Source of the DNA: Actinorugispora endophytica
GTDB taxonomy: Bacteria > Actinomycetota > Actinomycetes > Streptosporangiales > Streptosporangiaceae
NCBI RefSeq assembly: GCF_004363075.1
Contig: NZ_SNYN01000010.1
Span: 34,791 to 98,790, forward strand
Direction: 5' to 3'
Length of the DNA stretch: 64,000 nucleotides
In this document: piece by piece, positions 32,613 to 41,410 of the stretch
How positions within the stretch are numbered: position 1 is the first letter of the stretch
How the letters are laid out: each line of letters starts with the position of its first letter
Position numbers and translations under genes: made by a program
The notes under the pieces: model-generated
The model's input: the letters and a program-made list of their open reading frames with translations, nothing else
The model's database searches: none
What the model was told of the DNA's origin: nothing

Positions 32613-33089
32613 TCACCCCGCGCCGGAGCCTCCCTGGAGCAGGTGCGCGTTGACCTCGCGGACGAGGGGGGCCAGGGCGGGGACCTCGACGACCTCGCGG
32701 CCGGCGGCGCGCAGCAGCTCGGCGCCCCGGCAGTCCACGAACAGCTCGGGCTCCCGCCAGGCGAACACCACCCGCGGCACCGGCGTGTCGAGGATGAGGC
32801 CGGCGCACGAGCGCGGACGCGAGGCGCGGGCGCTGCACGGCTCCAGGGAGCTGTAGACGGTGGCCCCGGCCAGCCGGGGGTCGTCCGCGGCGAGCGCGCG
32901 CAGCGCCGCCTCCTCCGCGTGGTCGTGCGGGTCGTCCCGCCGGGAGTACCCGTCGGCGATGACCCGGCCGTCCTCGTCCACGACGAGCGCGCCGACCGAG
33001 AACGCCGTGTCCGACGGCGGGCAGGAGCGGGACAGCTCCACGGCCGCGCGCAGCATCCCCAGGTCCCGGTCGGTGGCCCCGCCGCTCAT
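32613..33089 (-). CDS. Deaminase, RibD N-terminal domain type
   Basis: A 158-residue zinc deaminase of the cytidine-deaminase superfamily. The catalytic motif is DHAEEAAL (His, Glu) with zinc Cys in EPCSARASRPRSC. Size and motif fit the pyrimidine deaminase half of RibD. It starts with an ATG overlapping the stop of the reductase gene (ATGA), so the two make a coupled pair in reductase-then-deaminase order, the reverse of fused RibD. May act on a riboflavin-pathway intermediate or on a related pyrimidine; not proven. Confidence 0.8.
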   Translation of the reverse strand: MSGGATDRDLGMLRAAVELSRSCPPSDTAFSVGALVVDEDGRVIADGYSRRDDPHDHAEEAALRALAADDPRLAGATVYSSLEPCSARASRPRSCAGLILDTPVPRVVFAWREPELFVDCRGAELLRAAGREVVEVPALAPLVREVNAHLLQGGSGAG

Positions 33090-33781
33090 CCGCTCTCCCC
33101 CTCCGTCGTGTAGCGCAGCACCGCCATGTCCCCCACGGCCCGGCTCTCCAGCAGCCGCATACGCGCCCCGGGGCCCTGCGGGAACACGCCGGGGCGCACG
33201 AACCGGGGCGCGTCCCGCTGCCCGACGAAGAACGGGGCGACCGCCAGGCGCAGCTCGTCGGCGAGCCCCCGGGTGAGGAAGGCCGTGTGCACCGCTCCCC
33301 CGCCCTCGACCATGAGACGCCGTACGCCCCGCCGGGCCAGGTCCGCGAGCACCGTCCCGAGGTCGACCGGATCCCCCGCGGCCACGACGTCGACCGTCAC
33401 GGCCCCGGCGAACCGCCGCTCGGTCCCGGCCCGCGCGCCGTCCGCCACGTAGACGACGGCTCCGGCGTCCCCGGTGGTGAAGACGCGCGCCGCCGGATCG
33501 AGTTCCCCCGACGCGCTCAGGACGACCTTGAGCAGATGCGCGGGCCGGCCCCCGGCGAGCCGCCGCCGCTGCCTCTCGGGCGAGCGCACGAGCAGCCGCG
33601 GGTTGTCGGCGCGCACGGTCCCCGCGCCGACCAGGATCGCGTCGCAACCGGCGCGGAGTTCGTCGACCTCGTCGAAGTCGGCCTCGTCGGACAGCCGCAG
33701 CCGCTCCCGCGAGAGGTCGTCGACGCGGCCGTCCAGGGACATGGCGCAACTCAGGACGACGTGCGGGCGCGGCGTGTTCAC
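33086..33781 (-). CDS. RibD C-terminal-type reductase
   Basis: A 231-residue dihydrofolate-reductase-like protein of the RibD_C family, NADPH-dependent. Motifs: HVVLSCAMSLDGRVDD at the N terminus, CDAILVGAGTVRADNPRL, and RRLMVEGGGAVHTAFL. GTG start, chosen because longer in-frame starts add a non-conserved Arg/Pro tail. In canonical riboflavin synthesis the equivalent domain reduces the ribosyl group after deamination. Here it is encoded separately from the deaminase. No other rib genes are adjacent, so it may serve a side pathway. Confidence 0.85.
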   Translation of the reverse strand: MNTPRPHVVLSCAMSLDGRVDDLSRERLRLSDEADFDEVDELRAGCDAILVGAGTVRADNPRLLVRSPERQRRRLAGGRPAHLLKVVLSASGELDPAARVFTTGDAGAVVYVADGARAGTERRFAGAVTVDVVAAGDPVDLGTVLADLARRGVRRLMVEGGGAVHTAFLTRGLADELRLAVAPFFVGQRDAPRFVRPGVFPQGPGARMRLLESRAVGDMAVLRYTTEGESG

Positions 33782-33926
33782 GCGGCCAAGGCTAGGACAT
33801 CGCGGCGTCCTCCCGCGCCCGGGAGCGGACGACACTCCGGCGGGAAGCCGGCGTGTGGGAACCTCCCCGGAACCGGTCCTGAGCACGTGTCGGGCGGTGT
33901 GGGGGCACCGGAGGCCGTGCCACGGG

Positions 33927-35129
33927 TCAGGCCCCGTAGCCGAAGGGGCACCCCTGGTCGGCCGCCCCGGTCCGGGGGTCGGGCAGGTAGTTGGGCATCA
34001 GGTCGGCCTCGTCGTAGTAGCGGTGGTACACCGGGGTGATGCCGCCGGACATCGGCGGCACGATCCAGGACCAGTCGCTGGGAACGATCCGGCCGGCCCG
34101 CTCCTCCTTCCTCAGGTGCAGCAGGAAGCGGCGGGACTCGGTGTGGTGGTCGGTGATGGTGACCCCTGCCTCGGCGAAGGAGTGCAGGACCGCCCGGTTG
34201 AGCTCGAGCAGGGCGCGGTCCCGCCAGAGGGTGTCCTCGCGGGAGGTGTCCAGGCCCAGGAGCTTGGCCACCTCGGGGATCAGGTTGTAGCGGTCCTCGT
34301 CGGAGAAGTTCCGGGCGCCGATCTCGGTGCCCATGTACCAGCCGTTGAACGGCGCGGGGTAGCGGAGCCCGCCGATGCCCAGCAGCATGTTGGAGATCAC
34401 CGGGACCGCGTGCCAGCGCATCCCCAGGTCGGCGAACCACGGCAGTTCGGGGTGCGTGATCCGCACCTCCAGCACCGCGTCGGGGGGCACCTCGGCCACC
34501 CACGGCTGGTATCCGGGAACGTCGATGACCAGCGGAAGCACGTCGAATTGGCCGCCCGTCCCGCCTCGCCAGCCCAGTCCGCGGGCCATCGCGGTGAACC
34601 CGGCCTGCCCGGGGTCGCCGAGCACCGCCCCCTCCGGATCGCGCCAGCCCGCGTACCGGACGAGCTGCTCGTTGCGCACCCGTATCCCCCGGCCGTCGGG
34701 GGTCAGCGGCGGCAGCACGGTGACGGTCGGCCGGATCGCGCCGCCGTTGGTGCCCAGCCGCAGGTGCTCCACCAGCGCCTCGTGGACCGCGGCGGGGGTG
34801 TACAGCGTGCGGTGGTCGCGGACCTGGAGGTTGTTCCAGTAGAGGCGGCCGATGCACCGGCTGGAGTTGCGCCAGGCGACCTTGGCCCCGAAGCGGAGCT
34901 CCTCGGGCGTGTGCGTGTAGGTCCCGGTGCGGGCGACCGCCACGCGCACCTCGCTCCAGCGGGCCTGGAGGTCCCCCGCCCCGGGGTGCTCCGTGTGGAA
35001 GAGCCGGAGGAAGTCCTCGGCCTCGCCGAGGTCGACCTCGACCGGCCCCGCCCCGCCCGGGGGCTCCACCGCCGTGCCCGTTCCCCAAGCGTTCCGCCCC
35101 CGGACAACCGCGTCGCCACCGAGTCCCAC
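33927..35129 (-). CDS. Bacterial nitric oxide synthase, oxygenase domain
   Basis: A ~400-residue haem enzyme converting L-arginine to nitric oxide and citrulline. The haem thiolate is Cys92 in SSRCIGRLYWNN. The substrate Glu lies in NGWYMGTEIGARNF, and the pterin/dimer region includes DWSWIVPPMSGG. Like other bacterial NOS it lacks a reductase domain and must borrow electrons. The N-terminal ~30 residues are low in homology and the GTG used is my best guess (a GAGGATC site lies upstream). No nos-linked reductase or pterin gene is adjacent. Possible roles: oxidative-stress defence or nitration chemistry. Confidence 0.88.
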   Translation of the reverse strand: MGLGGDAVVRGRNAWGTGTAVEPPGGAGPVEVDLGEAEDFLRLFHTEHPGAGDLQARWSEVRVAVARTGTYTHTPEELRFGAKVAWRNSSRCIGRLYWNNLQVRDHRTLYTPAAVHEALVEHLRLGTNGGAIRPTVTVLPPLTPDGRGIRVRNEQLVRYAGWRDPEGAVLGDPGQAGFTAMARGLGWRGGTGGQFDVLPLVIDVPGYQPWVAEVPPDAVLEVRITHPELPWFADLGMRWHAVPVISNMLLGIGGLRYPAPFNGWYMGTEIGARNFSDEDRYNLIPEVAKLLGLDTSREDTLWRDRALLELNRAVLHSFAEAGVTITDHHTESRRFLLHLRKEERAGRIVPSDWSWIVPPMSGGITPVYHRYYDEADLMPNYLPDPRTGAADQGCPFGYGA

Positions 35130-35455
35130 GTCTGATCCTCGCTTCCCACGACCACGTACCGTCCGCGGCCACTCACGCGACCCTAGGCCCCAACGATGGT
35201 GGAGAAAACCGTGATTTGTCCGACCTGACCGGCAGAACGCGGGAAGAGCTGCCCGGACTCCGACTGTCACGTTTTCCGCCCGCGCCGCGGGGAGGACGCG
35301 ACGGCCCGGGGGCTCCGGTCCCGGTGCCGCCCCGCCCGGTCGGTCGCGGCGGTCCCACGGGCCCCGGGTGGACCCGAGCTCGACGCACCGCGCAGACTGA
35401 CCGGACGGTATGTTTCTTGGCCGTTCCCCGGCCCGACGCGATCCAGGAGTCAACC
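35130..35455. promoter_or_regulatory. Divergent promoter region, NOS and thiolase
   Basis: About 325 bases without a gene. A/T-richer patches occur at 35205-35220 and 35405-35420 (ACGGTATGTTTCTTGG). CCAGGAGTCAACC before the thiolase ATG is its ribosome site. No SigB-like motif copy is present. Confidence 0.4.
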
Positions 35456-36631
35456 ATGACCGACGTGTACGTTATCGACGCGGTACGCACCCCCTTCGGC
35501 CGCTACGGCGGCGCGCTGGCCGGCGTCCGCCCCGACGACCTGGCCGCGCACGTGGTCCGCTCACTCGGTGTGCGGAGCCCCGCCCTCGACCCCGCCTCCG
35601 TCGACGACGTGTACTTCGGCAACGCCAACGGGGCGGGCGAGGACAACCGCGACGTGGCCCGGATGGCGGTGCTGCTCGCGGGCTGGCCCACCCGCGTCCC
35701 CGGGGCGACCCTGAACCGGCTGTGCGGGTCCGGCATGGAGGCGGTGATCGCCGCCAACCGCGCGATCGCCGTGGGCGACGCCTCCCTGACGGTGGCCGGC
35801 GGCGTCGAGTCGATGAGCAGGGCCCCCTGGGTCCTTCCCAAGCCCCCCAAGGGCTTCCCCTCCGGGCACGAGACCCTGCACTCCACCACCCTGGGCTGGC
35901 GGATGGTCAACCCCGCCATGCCGGGGCGGTGGACCGTCTCGCTCGGCGAGAGCACCGAGCAGGTCGCCGAGGAGTACGGGATCGGCCGCGCCGAGCAGGA
36001 CGCCTTCGCCGCGCGCAGCCACGAGCGGGCCGCCGCGGCGTGGGCCGCTGGGGTGTTCGACGCCGAGGTCGCGCCGGTCCCGGGCGCGGACCTTGAGCGC
36101 GACGAGAGCATCCGCGAGACCTCCACCGAGAAGCTCGCCGGTCTCAGGCCCGCCTTCCGCCCCGACGGCACCATCACCGCGGGCAACGCCTCCCCGCTCA
36201 ACGACGGCGCGGCGGCCCTTCTCATCGGGGACGCCGCCGCCGCGGACCGGGTCGGGCGGGAGCCGCTGGCCCGGATCGTGAGCCGCGGGGTCGCGGCCGT
36301 GGACCCGGACCGGTTCGGCATCGGCCCGGTCGAGGCCGCCGAGACCGCCCTGCGCCGCGCCGGGATCGGTTGGGACGAGCTGTCCGTGGTGGAGCTGAAC
36401 GAGGCGTTCGCCGCGCAGTCGCTGGCCTGCCTGAGGCTCTGGCCGGAACTGGACCCCGGGGTCGTCAACCCCAACGGCGGCGCGATCGCCATCGGGCACC
36501 CGCTGGGCGCCTCGGGCGCCCGCGTCGTCGGCTCGCTCGCGCACGAGCTGCGGCGGCGCGGCGGCGGCTGGGGCCTGGCCGCCGTCTGCATCGGGGTGGG
36601 CCAGGGGCTCGCCGTGGTACTGCGCGCCTGA
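35456..36631 (+). CDS. Acetyl-CoA C-acyltransferase (thiolase), beta-ketoadipyl-CoA type
   Basis: A 391-residue thiolase: VYVIDAVRTPFGRYGGAL start, nucleophilic Cys90 in RLCGSGMEA, catalytic His in NPNGGAIAIGHPLGASGAR, and the second catalytic Cys in AAVCIGVGQG (the family usually has CIGGGMG). Cleaves a 3-oxoacyl-CoA with CoA. Upstream of an enol-lactonase-like hydrolase on the same strand, which suggests the last step of the beta-ketoadipate pathway (3-oxoadipyl-CoA to succinyl-CoA and acetyl-CoA), but fatty-acid oxidation is equally possible. Start: ATG with CCAGGAG upstream. Confidence 0.88.
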   Translation: MTDVYVIDAVRTPFGRYGGALAGVRPDDLAAHVVRSLGVRSPALDPASVDDVYFGNANGAGEDNRDVARMAVLLAGWPTRVPGATLNRLCGSGMEAVIAANRAIAVGDASLTVAGGVESMSRAPWVLPKPPKGFPSGHETLHSTTLGWRMVNPAMPGRWTVSLGESTEQVAEEYGIGRAEQDAFAARSHERAAAAWAAGVFDAEVAPVPGADLERDESIRETSTEKLAGLRPAFRPDGTITAGNASPLNDGAAALLIGDAAAADRVGREPLARIVSRGVAAVDPDRFGIGPVEAAETALRRAGIGWDELSVVELNEAFAAQSLACLRLWPELDPGVVNPNGGAIAIGHPLGASGARVVGSLAHELRRRGGGWGLAAVCIGVGQGLAVVLRA

Positions 36632-36968
36632 GGCCGCTGACGCCGGGTCCCGGTCCCGCGGAACCGGGCGGGCCGGTCGGGAGCAGCGGGGGAACAGCAA
36701 CCCCGCCGCATTGGGTAGGACCCCTCGGGACCCCGGAGCGAACCCTCCGGCGGCCAGCCCCGGGGAGCGGCCCATGGCGCACCGGGGCGCGGGGCCGTTC
36801 GGCGGGTCCCCCGGCGGGCCGGGCGGCCGCGCCCCGGGACGGGCCCGGACGGTCCACGCCCCTTGGCCGGGGGGACCCGGTCGGCCATGATCGTTCTCAA
36901 CGCGCCTCCCGAGCGGCCGGTCCCCGGCCGCTCCGGTGTCCGGCGCACGGCTTCGAGGAGGAGAGACG
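36632..36968 (+). other. Intergenic region between thiolase and lactonase-like hydrolase
   Basis: About 335 very G/C-rich bases with no convincing CDS. A TTGGGTAGGAC stretch at 36711-36721 is a possible -10 element. AGGAGGAGAG directly before 36969 is a strong ribosome site. The hydrolase is therefore probably transcribed separately from the thiolase. Confidence 0.4.
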
Positions 36969-37733
36969 ATGAGCGTTGACGTGCACTACACGGTGGACGG
37001 CCCCGAGGACGCGCCGGTGGTGGTGCTCAGCGGGTCGCTGGGCAGCAACCTGGGCATGTGGGACCCGCAGATGGCGGGCCTCACCGGCGACTTCCGGGTG
37101 GTCCGCTACGACATCCGGGGCCACGGCGGCTCCCCGGTCCCGCCGGGCCCCTACTCGATGGCCGACCTGGGCTCGGACGTGGTGCGGCTGATGGACCGGT
37201 TGAAGGTACGGCGAGCGCACTTCGCGGGCCTGTCGCTCGGGGGCATGACCGGCATGTGGCTGGGCGCGCACGCGCCCGAGCGGATCGACCGGCTCGCGCT
37301 GCTGTGCACCTCGCCCCTGCTCGGCACACCCGAGGCGTGGGCCGAGAGAGCCGGCCTGGTGCGCGCCGAGGGCCCCGCCGCGGTCGCCCCGGGCGTGGTC
37401 GGCCGCTGGTTCACGCCCGCCTACGCCGAGCGCGAGCCCGACACCGTCGCGCTGTTCGCCGAGATGATCGCGGACACCCCCGCCGAGGGGTACGCGGGCT
37501 GCTGCGACGCGATCGGGCGCATGGACCTGCGCCCGGACCTGCCCGCGATCACCGCGCCCACCCTCGTGGTGGGCGGGTTCGACGACCCGTCGACCCCGCC
37601 TGACCAGGCCGAGCTGATCGCCGCGTCGATCCCGGACTCCCGGTTGGAGATCGTGCCCGACGCGGCGCACCTGGCCTCCTGGGAGCAGGCCACCGTGGTC
37701 AACGAACTGCTCATCGAGCACTTCGGCAAGTAA
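36969..37733 (+). CDS. pcaD: 3-oxoadipate enol-lactonase-like alpha/beta hydrolase
   Basis: A 254-residue alpha/beta hydrolase. Oxyanion region LSGSLGSNLGMWDPQ, nucleophile Ser in GLSLGGMTG, acid in GGFDDPSTPP, and His in DAAHLASWEQ. The length, the SLGSNLGMWDPQ opening and SIPDSRLEIVPDAAHL ending are those of PcaD, which hydrolyses beta-ketoadipate enol-lactone. Adjacent thiolase supports a protocatechuate/catechol branch, although no ring-cleaving genes are present. Other lactonase or esterase roles are possible. Confidence 0.75.
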   Translation: MSVDVHYTVDGPEDAPVVVLSGSLGSNLGMWDPQMAGLTGDFRVVRYDIRGHGGSPVPPGPYSMADLGSDVVRLMDRLKVRRAHFAGLSLGGMTGMWLGAHAPERIDRLALLCTSPLLGTPEAWAERAGLVRAEGPAAVAPGVVGRWFTPAYAEREPDTVALFAEMIADTPAEGYAGCCDAIGRMDLRPDLPAITAPTLVVGGFDDPSTPPDQAELIAASIPDSRLEIVPDAAHLASWEQATVVNELLIEHFGK

Positions 37734-37790
37734 GCCCGGAATCGGTGGGGGCACGAGCGGCGACGGCGGCGCCAGGCGGGAGGGCCCGGA

Positions 37791-39491
37791 TCAGCGGATG
37801 TCCTCCGCCGACAGCACCCCCGAGCGGCGCACCGCGTCCAGTGCCGCGCTGATCGCCTCAGGGGTGGTGTCGAAGACGCATCCGGCCTCCCGGAGCCGGG
37901 GCAGCGTGCCCAGCGACTCCAGCGGGCGCAACTGCCCGGGCCGGAGCCCCGACACCATGACGGTGGTCCCGCGCGCCTGGAGCCGGTCGACGGCGTCGCC
38001 CAGGACCCGCGCGCCGGTGGCGTCGACGGTGCTGACCCTGGCCATGCGCAGGATGACCACCTGCACGTCGGCGACCTCGCTGAGCTCCAGCAGGAACCGG
38101 TGCGCGGCGGCGAAGAAGAGCGGGCCGTCCAGCCGGTAGGCCACGATGTGCTCGGCCAGCAGCGCGCGCTCGGCCTCGGTGTGGTCGCCCGGCGGGAGGT
38201 GCCCTTCCAGTTCCTCCTGGTCGAGGCTCGCGTCGCGGGCCAGAGCGGCCAGGGCGAGCGCCCCGGCCACGAGCATGCCGACGATGACCGCGACCACCAG
38301 GTCCAGGGCGAGGGTCGCGACGGCGGTGAGCACCAGCACGAGCGCGTCCGAGCGGGTCGCGCGGACCATTGCGCGCACCGAGCCGACCTCCACCATCCGC
38401 ACCGCGGTGGCCAGCAGCACCCCGGCCAGGGCCGCCAGCGGGATGCGCTCCACCAGGGGCGCGGCGGCGAACACGATCCCGGCCAGAACCAGGGCGTGGG
38501 TGAGCGAGGCCAGCCGCGAGTTCGCGCCCGAGCGCACGTTGACCGCGGTGCGGGCGATGGCCGCGGTGGCCGGGACCCCGCCGAACAGCGGGGCGGCGAG
38601 GTTGGCCAGTCCCTGGCCGAACAGCTCCCGGTCGGGGTCGTGGCGCTGGTTGACACTCATCCCGTCGGCGACCGTCGCCGACAGCAGCGACTCCAGGGCG
38701 GCCAGGGCCGCCACCGCGAAGGCGGGCGCCGCCAGCGCGGTCAGCTGGGAGGGGTCGAGGAAGGCGACGGAGGGCGCGGGAACACCCGCCGGGAGTCCGC
38801 CGATCCGCTCCGCGTCCAAGCGCGCGGCCTCGGTGATCGCCGTCGCCACCACCACGGCCAGCAGCGAGAACGGGATCGTGGGACGCCACCGGGCGCCGAC
38901 CAGCATCACGGCGGCCACACCTCCGGCGATCGCGACCGCCGTCCAGTCGGGGCGGGCGGCGAAGTCGAGGACGGCCTCGAACGCCACCAGCGCGACCTTC
39001 TCCCCCTCGGGGGCGGGTACGCCGAGCGCAGCGGGGACCTGCTGCAGGGCGATGACCCCGGCGATGCCGACGGTGAAGCCCTCCACGACCGGAGCCGGGA
39101 TGTACCGGACGTAGCGGCCCGCGCGCAGCACGGCCAGCAGCACCAGCAGCGCGCCCGCCATGAGCCCCACGGTGAGCACCCCCGAAGGGCCGTACTCGGC
39201 GACGATGGGCACCAGCACCACGGTCATCGCGCCGGTGGGACCGGACACCTGGAGGTTGGAGCCTCCGAAGAGCGCGGCGACCGCGCCCGCGACGACCGCG
39301 GTCACCAGGCCGGCCTCCGCCCCCAGGCCCGAGGAGATGCCGAAGCCCAGGGCCAGCGGGAGCGCGACGACGGCGACGGTCAGTCCGGCCAGCAGGTCGC
39401 GTCCCGGCGCGTGGCGCATCCGCGCGAGGTCCGCGCGCGCGGGGAGCAGCCCGGTGACCCGGCCGGCCACAGCCCGGACACCCGTCCTCAC
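37791..39491 (-). CDS. SulP-family anion transporter with STAS domain
   Basis: A 566-residue transporter. About ten to twelve TM helices include LLAGLTVAVVALPLALGFGI and FGGSNLQVSGPTGAMTVVLVPIV (the SulP consensus loop). A C-terminal STAS domain (VVILRMARVSTVDATGARVLGDAVDRL) occupies roughly the last 120 residues. SulP proteins move sulfate, bicarbonate or other anions. The GTG start overlaps the stop of the ArsR gene (GTGA), so this is a regulator-transporter operon. The substrate cannot be assigned. Confidence 0.88.
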   Translation of the reverse strand: MRTGVRAVAGRVTGLLPARADLARMRHAPGRDLLAGLTVAVVALPLALGFGISSGLGAEAGLVTAVVAGAVAALFGGSNLQVSGPTGAMTVVLVPIVAEYGPSGVLTVGLMAGALLVLLAVLRAGRYVRYIPAPVVEGFTVGIAGVIALQQVPAALGVPAPEGEKVALVAFEAVLDFAARPDWTAVAIAGGVAAVMLVGARWRPTIPFSLLAVVVATAITEAARLDAERIGGLPAGVPAPSVAFLDPSQLTALAAPAFAVAALAALESLLSATVADGMSVNQRHDPDRELFGQGLANLAAPLFGGVPATAAIARTAVNVRSGANSRLASLTHALVLAGIVFAAAPLVERIPLAALAGVLLATAVRMVEVGSVRAMVRATRSDALVLVLTAVATLALDLVVAVIVGMLVAGALALAALARDASLDQEELEGHLPPGDHTEAERALLAEHIVAYRLDGPLFFAAAHRFLLELSEVADVQVVILRMARVSTVDATGARVLGDAVDRLQARGTTVMVSGLRPGQLRPLESLGTLPRLREAGCVFDTTPEAISAALDAVRRSGVLSAEDIR

Positions 39492-39832
39492 TTCCGCTCC
39501 TCCCCCCGTGTCCCGCGCAGCTCCGCCAGGAGTTCCCCCTGGTCGGCGAGCATGCTGGTGAGGATTCCACGGGCGGCCCGCAGCAGGTCGGCGACCTCGG
39601 GCGTGCTCAGCTCGTACAGCACGGCGCCGCCCTCGCGGCGGGAGGCCACCAGGTTGGTGCGGCGCAGCACGGCCAGCTGCTGGGAGAGGTTGGACGCCTC
39701 CACCCCGATGTCCGCGAGCAGTTCGTGCACCGGCCGTGGCCCCTCCTGGAGGAGTTCGAGCACCCGTATCCGGACGGGGTGGCCGAGCGTGCGGAAGAAC
39801 TCCGCCTTGGCCTGGTAGAGCGGCACCGGCAC
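39488..39832 (-). CDS. ArsR/SmtB-family transcriptional regulator
   Basis: A 114-residue winged-helix repressor: LYQAKAEFFRTLGHPVRIRVLELLQEGPRPVHELLADIGVEASNLSQQLAVLRR and a wing ending AVLYELS. The alpha-3 metal-binding Cys motif of classical ArsR/SmtB proteins is absent, so it senses something else, perhaps redox or sulfur state. The start is placed at the GTG with AAAAAAGGGGA six bases upstream, not at the upstream ATG (39901), because that ATG overlaps a perfect operator-like palindrome. Translationally coupled to the SulP gene and probably autoregulated. Confidence 0.85.
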   Translation of the reverse strand: MPVPLYQAKAEFFRTLGHPVRIRVLELLQEGPRPVHELLADIGVEASNLSQQLAVLRRTNLVASRREGGAVLYELSTPEVADLLRAARGILTSMLADQGELLAELRGTRGEERK

Positions 39833-39886
39833 GGTGTCCCCTTTTTTCGCTTTCTGATGACTTGACCGGATAATCATGTATGAATA

Positions 39887-39900
39887 TGAAGAATTCTTCA
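39887..39900. promoter_or_regulatory. Perfect palindrome, candidate ArsR operator
   Basis: TGAAGAATTCTTCA, in an A/T-rich stretch (ATATGAAGAATTCTTCAAAT) that stands out from the genome, 54 bases upstream of the regulator GTG. Fits an ArsR-type autoregulatory site. Confidence 0.65.
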
Positions 39901-40027
39901 AATCGAGTGAAGGCGGGCGCGGCGATCACCTCCGGCGACGCCGGGACGTGCCGGGCGTCGCGGCGGGACGGCTGTCACACCGGCACGGCATGCTGGGCGC
40001 CCCGCCCCCGCCCCGAGGAGAGACCGC

Positions 40028-41107
40028 GTGCCCACCGCAGACGAGATGCTGGACTCCGCCGCCGTGCGCGGCCTGGCCGACGCCCTGGAGCGGGCGGGGG
40101 CGGACGCGGAAACCCTGCGGGCCAGCGCCGACGACCTGGAGGACCGGGGGTTCAAGGAGCGCGTCGTCCTGGCCCGGGACGCCGTCCTCGCGGACCTGCC
40201 CGACGACTACCCGGCGTTCGAGGCGGTCCTGCGCTCGGCGCTGGAGGACGGGGCGTTCCGGGGGTGGATGACCCTGCCCGCCAGTGAGGCCGTCGCGGTC
40301 CGGGGCCTGGCCGCGTTCGAACCGGCCCTGGAACTCCTGGCCGCCCTCACCCCGCGCCTGTCCAGCGAGTTCGCGGTGCGGCCGTTTCTCAACAGCGACC
40401 TGCCGCGCGCGCTCGCGGTGGTGCGGCGGTGGACCGCCGACCCCGACCCGCACGTGCGGCGCCTCGCCAGCGAGGGGACCCGGCCCCGGCTGCCGTGGGC
40501 GGCGCGCATCCCCGCGCTCATGGCCGACCCGGGCCCGGCGCTGCCGGTCCTGGACGCCCTGTACCGGGACGACTCCGAGTACGTGCGCAGGTCGGTGGCC
40601 AACCACCTCAACGACATCGGCCGCGACTCCCCCGGCATCGCGGTCGCCACGGCCCGCTGGTGGCTGGCCTCCCCCGGCGCCGACACGCCCCGGGTGGTGC
40701 GGCACGGCCTGCGCGGCCTGGTCAAGCAGGGGCACCCCGGCGCGCTGGAGGCGCTGGGCTACCCGGCGGACGTCCCGGTCGTCGTCGACGGCCCCCGCCT
40801 GGGGTCGGCCCGCGTCGCGGTCGGCGGGAGTCTCGACTTCACCGCGACGGTCACCAACCTCGGCGCGACGACGGCCGCCGTCGCGATCGACTACGTCGTC
40901 CACCACGTCAAGGCCAACGGCACGCGCACCGCGAAGGTCTTCAAACTCACCACCCGCACCCTGGCCCCGGGCGAGCAGTGCTCCCTGCGCCGCGCCCACT
41001 CGTTCCGCCCCATCAGCACCCGCCGCTACCACCCCGGCATCCACGGAATCCAGCTCCAGGTCAACGGCCGCCGCCATCCCATGACCGAGTTCGAACTGAC
41101 CGTCTAG
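40028..41107 (+). CDS. AlkC/AlkD-like HEAT-repeat DNA alkylation repair protein
   Basis: A 359-residue protein. The first ~230 residues are alpha-helical HEAT-like repeats (VRRLASEGTRPRLPWAARIPAL, YVRRSVANHLNDIGRDSPGIAV), as in AlkC/AlkD glycosylases that excise alkylated bases. The C-terminal ~110 residues (RLGSARVAVGGSLDFTATVTNLGATTAAVAIDYVVHHVKANG) look like a beta-sandwich found in the AlkC-like branch. GTG start with GAGGAGAGACCGC upstream. Cytosolic. Its stop begins a segment of the dispersed 3' repeat. Confidence 0.82.
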   Translation: MPTADEMLDSAAVRGLADALERAGADAETLRASADDLEDRGFKERVVLARDAVLADLPDDYPAFEAVLRSALEDGAFRGWMTLPASEAVAVRGLAAFEPALELLAALTPRLSSEFAVRPFLNSDLPRALAVVRRWTADPDPHVRRLASEGTRPRLPWAARIPALMADPGPALPVLDALYRDDSEYVRRSVANHLNDIGRDSPGIAVATARWWLASPGADTPRVVRHGLRGLVKQGHPGALEALGYPADVPVVVDGPRLGSARVAVGGSLDFTATVTNLGATTAAVAIDYVVHHVKANGTRTAKVFKLTTRTLAPGEQCSLRRAHSFRPISTRRYHPGIHGIQLQVNGRRHPMTEFELTV

Positions 41108-41201
41108 GGAGGTTCCGACGCGGGGGCGTTTGGGGCTCTGTCGGGGCGGGGTCCCCTCGGGGCCTGTCACGGCACCGCGGGAAGACGTCCGTTTCTTGGC
41201 G

Positions 41202-41279
41202 TTCTCCCCGGTGATCTTGACCTTTTCGGGGTCTCCATCGCCTCCGAGACCCCGAAAAGGTCAAGATCACCGGGGAGAA
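41202..41279. terminator. 34-bp perfect hairpin, GGTGATCTTGACC family
   Basis: Arms 41202-41235 and 41246-41279 are exact complements with a ten-base loop; the left arm begins TTCTCCCCGGTGATCTTG. Between the convergent AlkD-like gene and tRNA-Asn, so it can terminate both. Preceded by GACGTCCGTTTCTTGGCG, also found at the 52.9-kb copy. Confidence 0.8.
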
Positions 41280-41337
41280 GCTTCGACCGGGAGACGAAAG
41301 AGGCCCCACCGGGATGGCCGGTGGGGCCTCTGCTCTG

Positions 41338-41410
41338 CTCCCGCGATTGGACTCGAACCAATAACCTGCCGGTTAACAGCCGGCTGCTCTGCCAATTGAG
41401 CTACGCGGGA
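41338..41410 (-). tRNA. tRNA-Asn (GTT)
   Basis: Complete cloverleaf on the minus strand: acceptor TCCCGCG/CGCGGGA, D arm GCTC/GAGC, anticodon loop CTGTTAA giving GTT, T loop TTCGAGT, discriminator G. 3' CCA not encoded. Confidence 0.95.
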
